Positions 56,394-64,000 of a stretch of DNA of 64,000 nt are shown piece by piece. Every line of letters starts with the position of its first letter. Within the stretch, counting starts at the first letter, position 1. The translations under genes and the position numbers were made by a program. Under the pieces are notes generated by a model, which had not been told where the DNA came from, searched no databases, and saw nothing but the letters and a program-made list of their open reading frames with translations. The stretch is from Gambelia wislizenii (Eukaryota; Chordata; Lepidosauria; Squamata; Crotaphytidae). The stretch is taken from the NCBI GenBank assembly GCA_030847615.1, contig JAUMIR010000001.1, forward strand, positions 85,237,501-85,301,500, in the 5' to 3' direction.

Positions 56394-57149
56394 TATTTCA
56401 ATTCTCTTTCAGGCCCATGTATGGGATAGAGATAGCTTTGATCAACTTGGAAGACTATCTATACCCAGAACTAAACAAGGGAGTATGCTCCTCTTGGACT
56501 GCTTAGTGTCTTTTGTTACTATCAGTCATGGTATTCTTCTCAGCTGTTTAGTTTAGCTGGAATCAGTGGCATCATTTTCTTACAATGCCACTCCTTCCTT
56601 AAGGTGTACTTTTAGAAAGTGGTGCTAGGAATTCCTTGGCCATTAGCCTGTGGCGTCTCACTTGTTCTGTTTTGTCCCCTGTGTTATTCAATATCAACAT
56701 AAAATATCTGTGGGAAGTTTCAGGGATTTTGGGTCCTTTTGACAAAGAAAATTAATCTGAGTGTTTCAGCCATGGACCCTGCTTCAAAAGGCAGTTTGGT
56801 CCTCAGTCTTATCCATCAGACCAGGTAAATTGCTCAAATATATTTCTAGGCTTTCCCTCCCTGAAAACATCTAGTCAAAAATATGTTGTTGTCCCCCTCC
56901 ATGCCCAATAGACTAAGGGTAAATCACTATTAACCATGCCTAATCTTTTATTTGGAAATCTGTAAATAAACCAAGAAGGGACAGTAAGTTTTATGGCCTG
57001 CGCAAAAGCTTATGCCTTAATAAAAAGGTGCCATAAGGCTATTTGTTGTCAAGTAAGTCAGCCTGTGTAATTTCACAAAAGTTCTTTATGGCTGAGCAAT
57101 GATTGAACATGTGGTTTCTGTTTTAAAGAAGAGATTTGATCGTCCTAGC
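56394..57149. other. No recognised feature
   Basis: Nothing identifiable. Confidence 0.4.
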
Positions 57150-57375
57150 TGCCTAAATACCCTGAAGGCACCAGATCCTATCTGATCTCTGAAGGAAAGC
57201 AGCAGGGTCAGGCCTGGTTAGTGCGTGAAAGGGAGACTGCCAGGAAATAGCAGGTGTTGTAGGGTAGGCTATATGCAGAGGAAGGCAATGGTAAGCCATC
57301 TCTGGCTATTCCTTGCCTAAGAAAACCCTATGAAATTCAATGGGTTGCCATAGGTTGTTAGGTAACTTGAAGGTC
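57150..57375 (+). mobile_element. 5S rRNA-headed SINE, + strand, full structure
   Basis: 57150-57270 follows 5S rRNA order: CCTGAAGGCACCAGATCCTA, TCTGATCTCTGAAGGAAAGC, AGGGTCAGGCCTGGTTAGTG, GGGAGACTGCCAGGAAATAG and CAGGTGTTGTAGGGTAGGCT. The SINE body (AGAGGAAGGCAATGGTAAGC, TTGCCTAAGAAAACCCTATG) and tail (TTAGGTAACTTGAAGG) follow at once. It is a retroposed Pol III element, not a 5S gene. Confidence 0.85.
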
Positions 57376-59325
57376 TATTCCTTACTTTGACTTGATTGTC
57401 CTGTTACAAAATGAGTGGTGCAAGAATTCCCATTACCTATGATGGTCCATGATCTGAGCAAAGGAGGAGGAGCTTTATCCCACTTTGCAAGATTGGCTGC
57501 CCTGCTAATACATTAAAGCACAAGAGTCCTACATTCAGACAGGAGAAATCAAAAATCATGGTGTTCAAATCTCTTTTTAATTGCCACCTGGACATACATG
57601 TGTACATGCATTCTTTTTTCCTTGCCCGCTTGAAGCTACAGAATGTCCTGTATTACAGCTAAATCTTGATGACCCACTTTGATTAACTAAATATTTTGAG
57701 TAAATAAGATTTGTCGAATGCACTTTATTTCAAGGGGCATCACTTCATTTCAAATCCTCTCACAGAACCTAATTGATGCTGCATACTTAGGAATTCTATA
57801 GTCTCCCAGAGAGAGAGAAAGAGAGAGAGGTGGAAACGCCTAGATTTCTGTCATTTTATATCTTGCCCAGAAGCAGAATCTGAAGGCTGTGTTTGTCTTT
57901 TTCATCTGTTATGCAAGTCCTCCTACAGGGACATGATGATATTACAGCCAGCCACCATTAGGTGTCTTCTAGTAATAACTGTATTCCTAAATATAGAATA
58001 ACACATAACAGGGAAAGGCTTCAACGGGTTAAGTTCCAAGGACGTGATTCAGTTCAGTTCAAAGGAAGGCACACACTCGCAACAACAACAAAGAGGCAGC
58101 CTTGTTTAACTTCCAGAATTTATGAACCCACCCCAGCAGCTCAGGTTAGATCAGGAAATATCAGGTTTCTGGAAGAGAAAGGGGACAAGGATGCAGCAGT
58201 TTTCCAAAAAGAAAGAAAGAAAGAAAGAAAGAAAAGGTTTTTGTTCATGCCCAATGTGTGCGTGTAAAATGTTGTTTTATGATCTTTGAAGTCAACCTCT
58301 ACATTTTGTCATTTGCGATTTGGTTAAGAAAGGATGTTATGGAAAGAAAATGTATAAAGTTTCAGCTCCTTGGCTCCTTCCCCCATCACCACATGGGCTG
58401 TTTCTTTTGGCTCTCCCTCAGCCAAGACCCACAATATGCGATTTCCCCCCTTTGACAGAACCTGGAGGCGAAGCAAGAGGGCACAGAAGTACGTGACTAA
58501 ACCATCCGCACTTCCTCTTTCATAAGCCATCACATGATGGAAGCAATTACAATCCCAGCCTTGTCTCTATGAGTTGCAGACGCATTGCCTCACCCGAGAA
58601 ACCGGCCTCCCTCCCTCCCTCAGGGTGTGTGTGTGTTTGTGTGTGTGTTGTGCAGCCCCATTGAAAACGCGCCAGCTTCACTCGAGAGAAAGAACGAGGG
58701 CAGTGGGTGGGAGACAAAAACAGAGCTCTTGTTTACTAAGGCTACAGCTTCTTCAGAAAGAAGAATAAGAAGAAGAAAAACAACGCAGAGAGCTGCAGAA
58801 GCTGACAAAAGAGAAGTGGCATGGCGGCTTTGAAACCGAAAGGGAAGAAAGGCGCCTTATGCATCGCCGGCTGAAACAAAAATAAAACAAGAGGGAGGGA
58901 CGGAGTGCCATTTCCTTTCAAAGGAATTCCAGGCATCCATGGCTGTCTTATGTGAAAACATAAATCTTCCGGGGACACAGAGAGGAGAGGGGAAAAGAGT
59001 TTCCTAGGCGAGGAGAGGGGAAAGCGACCCCCCAACCTTTTTTTTAAAAAAGAAAAGCTGGCGGAGTTCACTTAACGTGGGCACACACACACACACACAC
59101 ACATATCAATATTTGACGAAGTTTAATCTTTTGACAGGGTGGTTTCCACGCCGTTTTAACGAGGGCCATCTAGTTTTGAGGGGGCCGCGGAGGGGGGAAA
59201 CAGGTGGGTGTGTTGTGGGGCTTGTGTGGAGAGTAGGGCCGGTTTAAGGAATTTGGGGGGGGCGGGCTATGTTTATCTCAGGTCAATGTAACCTAACCTA
59301 CTCACAGTACAGGATGTTCAGATAA

Positions 59326-59385
59326 CAGTAGGCCCCCCCGTATCCACAGATTCATTATCCATGGGAGACTCGACTTTAGGTGAAG
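59326..59385. mobile_element. Left half of a pogo-like MITE
   Basis: CAGTAGGCCCCCCCGTATCC followed by ACAGATTCATTATCCATGGG matches the left end of the 33190 element. The right terminus is missing. It is one of the few transposon traces near IRF2BP2. Confidence 0.6.
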
Positions 59386-60934
59386 GAAGGACCACGTTTC
59401 CTCTGTCTGGTTGTAGCCTGGCTGGGGAGGCATCCGAGGGCGGGAAAGGATTAACCCCGCAATGCACCGAGGGAACAATAGGATTTCCCTCCATGTATCA
59501 CCAGCTGCTGTTTTCCTCCTTTCACAAGGGCTGTGGGTATGCTCGGGGATGTGTAGGAGGGAGTTTTGTGTGTTGGTTTCTCACACCCACACATGCCAGG
59601 TTTGCCTGAGAAGAAAGCCTTGTATCCACCCCACTGCCTTGCTCTGCCTGCTGGTGGGATTGGCTGGGAGCCCTCGCAAATACAGTAAATGCATCCGTAA
59701 CAGGAACAGCCCCGGCTCTGGAAATCCCCGCGGGACCAGTCGGATCATATATGTGGAAAACGCGGGACGTGTTAATATGGGATGAAAAGGTTTCCGTGTC
59801 ATTTTGGAGCAGGTTTGTTCATGTGATAACTAGCGAGAGATCAATCAAATCTAGGGCGGTGTTCTTCATTTTCTCCTCGCCTCCCCCCGTTTCCTTTCCG
59901 CTTCATTAGGAAACGCTGTTCAAACAACAATAACGGCGTTTTGAATAGCAACCAGGCAGAAACGTCAGCAAGATTCCTCTCTCCCTCCCTCCCTTTTCGC
60001 CCATCCAGTGGCAGAGATAATCATCTACACTCTGCTTTTCCAACTCACAACCAGCTCGTTCCAGTTCAAAAGGGAGGGCTTTAAAATATATATTGGGCGC
60101 ATATATTTCAGCCTGGGGCGTTTCTTTGCAAAAAAAAAAAAAAAAACCAACATGGTGGGGGGAGAAAGAATAGCAGTCGCAAAGTTGACCACTCAAGCGA
60201 CTGTGTTTACGGATGGGGGAGGAACGTGTTACAACCGAAAGGCGTTGGCCAGCGGTTAGAACCGTCAATACATCCATTTCAGAGGAAGCAACACGGGATC
60301 GTGTTCTTCCCACGTGAATGCGGCGTGTGTTTACACTCTGGTGCAAACAGTGCATTGCCAACCCACAACCTTGTTCTTGCAAATCCAGCCTGAACTACCA
60401 GCAGCGTCTCCTCCCATTTGCTCACGATTGCAAGGACCGAGGCGGTGTAAAGGCAAACTTACACTAGAAACAGCTGGAGCGGGTGCTGGGAGGGCAGCTA
60501 CAACCAACCACCCCCGCCACGATTTGACAAATGCGAAAGCTAGGCGTGCTGTCGGGGCCGCACCCCGCAAGACCCAAGCGTCCTCCCGAGGCCGAATGAA
60601 TGACTACCGTTGAGCTTCAGTTTAACAAACAAACAAAAAAGGCGCAAGGTGGACTAATTAGCCAGGCCAAGCACGAGGCATGGGCGCGCTACAGTGGTGT
60701 TCTTTTTTTTTTAACACCCTTCCACGGCTGTAGCATGTAAAGTGTTCATGCTGTCTTAAGTAAAAGTTAAGCCTTGGAGGGAAGGGAGGGCTGAGCAGCC
60801 CAGAAATAGCAGCAAAGGGGCGGCGCTTGAGGGCTGTGACGGCGCGGGCTGCAGGTCTTTGCTCTCGCTGGCTTCTCTTCTTCCTGTCCCTGGAATGTGC
60901 ATTTCGTTTAACAAGGCTTCAAGTGCCAATTGCA

Positions 60935-60975
60935 TAGAGTCACGTCCCCGGCTGCGCCTGCGCACGCGGAGCCTC
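60935..60975. promoter_or_regulatory. Possible NRF1-like and CACGTC-containing site
   Basis: The short GC patch contains GTCACGTC followed by CTGCGCCTGCGCACGCGG. The latter resembles the GCGC-NNN-GCGC arrangement bound by NRF1, and the former a CRE/E-box-like core. It lies about 2.2 kb upstream of the IRF2BP2 ATG in a GC-rich block. It could be a chance match in CpG-rich DNA. Confidence 0.2.
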
Positions 60976-62559
60976 GCCGAAGAAGCCCTGGAACAAAATG
61001 CAAACGTCAGAACTCGCCTCTCCCTCCTCCCCTTTCCCTTTGTAACCTACATAACTCAGCAGCAGCAGCAGCAGCAATAGTGTGGGAATGGTGACCTAGA
61101 CAGCAGTTTTAGGGGAGAGGCTTCCACTTTTGTTTACTCGGCACAATCCCCTCGATACACACACACACGCACACGGTGACACTAACATATATATACAGTA
61201 GGATTACAGCCTTGCCTACGATGGTTCACACATCTTGCTCGGAGCAAAAGCTGAGACTAAAGGGAAGGGCTTTCTATCCAGGCGGGGTGGGGAGGGAGAC
61301 TCTGCGGAGTTTCGGCGGGGAGGGGGCGAAGCGTTTACACGACAGGCTGTAGCTGCCCTTGTGCATTGCTCCAAACACGATTGCTGTCTCGGTTTTTTAG
61401 GAAAGAGATCGGGGATGTCCCAATTCTCTGAAAGATTTTATTTTTAAGCAACAACAACAACGGAGAAAGTAACGAATACATTTATTACGAATTTTTGCCA
61501 CCGCTAAATGAAGCGAAAGCAGTAATTAGCCATAACAGATTTATAAGCTTTTAGAGTATTTTGCCTGGGTTGCAATACGCAAAACTACCGCTCGGGTGTC
61601 CTTTCTAATGGGGTTTCTCTGGCTTAAGGGATCAATCTTCTGCTGTGTTTTTTGCCTTTGCTAGGGCAATCCTTTGCACACTTGTTGAGGTTAAAAATTA
61701 TAAATCTGGGGTTTACTTCCGAGTAAACATGGATAGGCTTTAAATGTTTCAAGCGGTCTGTGGACAGTGCAGGTAAAATTACAGTCTATCCTTAAGCCAT
61801 TTTAAAAGAATGCAGCCCTACATTTTAATCGTAAATTTGCTTGGCAATAAATCAAGATTTATTTTTTTAGTGGTTGGCTCTTGCTTCCAAGTAAACGTAT
61901 CTGGTGGGGTCGCAGCCCCATTGCCTGTGAACGCCTAGCCCTATCCGTACATTAATGGAAGTGCCCTATTAAATTCAAAGGCACTGATTTCTAAAAGGGA
62001 AACGTGTTTTGAGTCGGAATGTTAGTTGGGAACCAATTCCACTGGAATCCACTTGGACTGACTTCCAAACGATTTCAGCATACGGATTTATTAAAAAATA
62101 AAATCCTGATGCAACTGAAGGGAGTGGCAGTCCTCCGCGCCAGGTTCCCTAGTAAATCTCACCACATCCGCGCAGTAGAATTAAAGCCTTTTTTTTTAAT
62201 CGTTGCGGGGGGAGCGGGGGGAGTCCCTCCCCCGAAATTAGAGAGAAGGGCGAGGGGGGCTTGTAGTCGGGAGTTTTCAAATCTAAAGCCTCAGATCCTG
62301 AGCGATCCGCCGAAGGTCACACTTATTAAAGACCGTCAACATCGAAGCTAGAATGAGAGCAAGGCATTCAAATGGTAACCTAGACTTTTTAAAAAGCGAC
62401 CATTGCTGAATGTAAACGTCCCCATTTAAACACACAGACACATGCAAAGCGAAAGAAATACTAAAAGGCGTGCATAGGCTGGCTAACCATATGACACCCG
62501 CACTAGACGGTCAGGGAAGAAAGGAGCCGAGGAAGGCCCCCCGCTCCCCACAGTTGCAT

Positions 62560-63169
62560 CCATTCACCGGCGAGAGCCCTGCCTCCCCCCTCCCTCCCTC
62601 CCCCCCTCGAGTGCTGACTAGGGGAGAGCTGGTTATTCTTGCAGCTCTTGTTGTCTTGGCAGAAGTTCAATGAGCAGCAGGAGGAGGAAAGAGCAGGCGA
62701 AGGAGGAGGCGGGGGAGAGCCGAGCACGCAGGCGCTCCTGGGCACTCTCGAAGAATCGAGTCACTGGAGCAGAGCGCACCAGCGGCGGCGGCGAAGGCTC
62801 CCGGAGTCCCCGCCCCAGCGCGAGTGTCTGGGCAGCCGGCGGGCAGCGCGCGAGTCTCAGCGGCAGAGCGAGCACCGCGCACCACTCGGGGCTCGGAGGG
62901 GGCTGCTGCTGCTGCTGCCGCCGCCGTTGCGGCGCTCGGGCGATGCTTGTGGCCGCCTCCCTGTGAGCCAGCCAGCCAGCCAGCGCCTCGGTAGCCAAGG
63001 GGGCTCCAGGAGACCTGGCCGAACAGCCGCGGCGGAAGGAGGAGAAGCGGCTGCCCGCGGTGCCTGCTAAGCGCCGGGCCTCCCCGGCGGCTGGAAGGAG
63101 CGGCGCGGGCGGAGGAAGAGGCGCAGAGGCGGCGGCGGCGGGGCGCTCGCTGCCCCTGGGCTCGGCGCC
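62560..63169 (+). promoter_or_regulatory. IRF2BP2: CpG-rich promoter and 5'UTR region of IRF2BP2
   Basis: From about 62560 the sequence becomes strongly GC- and CpG-rich and stays so into the CDS, as expected of a CpG-island promoter. No TATA box is seen close upstream and the transcription start cannot be placed from sequence. A purine-rich tract (about 62675-62720) and several CGG/GGC clusters (for example 63050-63150) lie just before the ATG. That this is the IRF2BP2 promoter is inferred from position and composition. Confidence 0.75.
62670..62966 (+). other. Possible upstream ORF (98 codons) in the IRF2BP2 leader
   Basis: An ATG at 62670 opens a frame that ends at TGA 62964-62966, in a different frame from the main ORF and 203 bases before its ATG. 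A second ATG of the same frame lies at 62943. The product would be Arg/Ser/Gly-rich with a short Cys run from a CTG repeat. T at -3 makes the first ATG a weak start. It matters only if transcription starts upstream of 62670, which cannot be told here. It may simply be a chance frame in GC-rich DNA. Confidence 0.3.
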
Positions 63170-64000
63170 ATGTCGTCGGCGGCGGTGGCGGTGGCCGCTG
63201 CTTCCCGCCGGCAGTCGTGCTACTTGTGCGACTTGCCCCGCATGCCCTGGGCCATGATCTGGGACTTCACCGAGCCCGTCTGCCGGGGCTGCGTCAACTA
63301 CGAGGGGGCCGACCGGGTGGAGTTCGTCATCGACACGGCTCGGCAGCTCAAGCGGGCGCACAGCTTCCAGGAGGGCCGCCCGCCGCCGCCCCACGCCAAG
63401 CCCCCGCCGCAGCAGCAGCCGCCCCCGCCGCCGCTCAGCGCCAAGGAGATGCACTCGGCCGCCGTGGCTGCAGCCGCCGCCGCCGCCGAGGCAGCCTCCC
63501 GGGCCCCGCCGCCGCCCTCCAGCCACGAGCGCTACTCGCTGGGCAGCCTGGCCTCCGAGCGAGCGCCGCCGCGCCTGGGACCCGAGTACGGAGCCGGCAG
63601 CCGGCAAGTCAACGGCATCCTGGTGCACAACGGCTTCTCCAAGCCCGAGGAGCCGCCCGAACTGAACCGCCAGAGCCCCAACCCGCGGCGGAGCCACCCC
63701 GGGGCGCCCACCCTGGTGCCCCTCATGAACGGCGCTTCCCTGCCCGCCGCCATCGGCATGAACAGCCGGGCGGCGGCGGCGGCGGCAGCCTCCTTGGCCG
63801 CCATCTCCGGAGCGCCCGCCCCGCTGCAGGTGCCGGTCTCCCAAGGCCCGCAGAGCCAGCAGCCGCAGCCCGGCGAAGGCGGCCACAAGAGGCCCGGCTC
63901 CGTGTCTTCGTCGTCGTCGTCGAGTAGCGGCGGGGGCGGAGCGGGCGACCTGGAGGGCAAGGAGAAGGGCCCCCAGCAGCAGCAGCCAGGGCAGGGGCAG
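63170..64000 (+). CDS. IRF2BP2: IRF2BP2, interferon regulatory factor 2-binding protein 2 (N-terminal 277 codons, cut by the window edge)
   Basis: Nuclear transcriptional co-repressor of the IRF2BP family, which binds IRF2 and other transcription factors. The reading frame is open from ATG 63170 to the last base. Residues 13-64 form the family's N-terminal zinc finger, with Cys17, Cys20, Cys38 and Cys41 and the block [15 protein letters not shown] (147-152), NGFSK (154-158) and [11 protein letters not shown] (164-174) identify the BP2 paralogue rather than IRF2BP1 or IRF2BPL. Low-complexity tracts follow: Pro/Gln at 71-88, Ala near 100-106 and again near residue 200, and a run of Ser then Gly near 250-260. 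The human protein has about 587 residues, so roughly the first half is here; the C-terminal RING-type C3HC4 domain lies beyond the window. The start is supported by an in-frame TAA at 63068-63070, no intervening in-frame ATG, and G at -3. Mammalian orthologues share the [19 protein letters not shown] start. No frame damage is seen. Confidence 0.96.
   Translation, partial: MSSAAVAVAAASRRQSCYLCDLPRMPWAMIWDFTEPVCRGCVNYEGADRVEFVIDTARQLKRAHSFQEGRPPPPHAKPPPQQQPPPPPLSAKEMHSAAVAAAAAAAEAASRAPPPPSSHERYSLGSLASERAPPRLGPEYGAGSRQVNGILVHNGFSKPEEPPELNRQSPNPRRSHPGAPTLVPLMNGASLPAAIGMNSRAAAAAAASLAAISGAPAPLQVPVSQGPQSQQPQPGEGGHKRPGSVSSSSSSSSGGGGAGDLEGKEKGPQQQQPGQGQ

Larger units (their letters stand above)
57376..62559. 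other. Repeat-poor upstream flank of IRF2BP2
   Basis: No coding gene is supported here. Only short low-complexity tracts are seen: an AAAG run near 58209-58235, a CA run near 59081-59102, an A run near 60129-60146, and a half pogo-like terminus at 59326. Two short stretches containing AGTAAACAT or AGTAAACGT (about 61725 and 61890) resemble a dispersed repeat also seen near 26165. GC content rises in patches, notably 60400-61030. The scarcity of transposons compared with the rest of the window suggests regulatory DNA, but this is inference. Confidence 0.45.

Noticed and set aside
57150..57270. 5S rRNA gene
   Set aside because: The 5S-like head has many substitutions and runs directly into a SINE body and tail; no separate terminator T-run follows the head.
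59906..60382. 158-codon minus-strand frame near the IRF2BP2 promoter
   Set aside because: No recognisable domain, a Phe-rich stretch from an A run, and GC-rich context that favours chance frames.
1..62000. Endogenous retrovirus or other viral insertions
   Set aside because: No LTR pair, gag/pol/env-like reading or tRNA primer site was recognised. The reverse-transcriptase remains seen are all of LINE type.
62633..63886. 417-codon minus-strand open frame across the IRF2BP2 start
   Set aside because: It is a shadow of the CpG-rich leader and CDS. It begins and ends without recognisable domains, and the + strand frame from 63170 contains the true conserved protein.
63217..63927. 236-codon + strand frame inside IRF2BP2 in another phase
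   Set aside because: It is an out-of-phase reading of the same GC-rich codons with no family motif.

Overview
The window is vertebrate nuclear DNA, most likely from a squamate reptile (lizard). That assignment is an inference from the repeats. Fragments of L2, CR1, L1 and RTE-like LINEs occur together with 5S-rRNA-headed SINEs, tRNA-headed SINEs, and many short hAT, pogo/Tigger-like and Harbinger-like non-autonomous DNA transposons. Only one host protein-coding gene can be supported: the 5' end of IRF2BP2 on the + strand. It starts at 63170 and runs off the right edge, preceded by a CpG-rich promoter and 5'UTR.

Layout. 1-5220: RTE and L2 LINE remains, the L2 split by another LINE with an 11-bp target duplication. 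5226-7325: dispersed repeats of unknown class. 7326-~10340: a 5'-truncated L1 carrying two later insertions, a pogo-like element filled with a GC-rich minisatellite (7421-8228) and a 350-bp near-perfect foldback element with TAA target duplications (9792-10141). 11135-35110: scattered MITEs, SINEs, L2, CR1 and L1 fragments and two ~880-bp copies of one hAT-like family, with long stretches where nothing is recognised. 35409-38010: a CR1 antisense to the window with recognisable reverse-transcriptase motifs, interrupted by a pogo-like MITE. 38409-46462: hAT-like termini, a nested 5S-SINE, two hAT elements sharing a CTCTAGAn target, and CR1 3' ends. 46463-57375: sparse repeats. 57376-62560: a repeat-poor, increasingly GC-rich zone upstream of IRF2BP2. 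62560-64000: CpG-rich promoter, 5'UTR and CDS.

The biology is that of a gene desert upstream of a transcriptional co-repressor gene, so there is no operon or multi-gene system. No previously undescribed multi-gene system was found. The strongest unusual structures are the foldback element, the minisatellite-bearing pogo-like element, the tandem hAT insertions at one target motif, and an L1 5' junction with combined direct and inverted repeats. All repeat family names come from recognising sequence features by eye, not from a database search.
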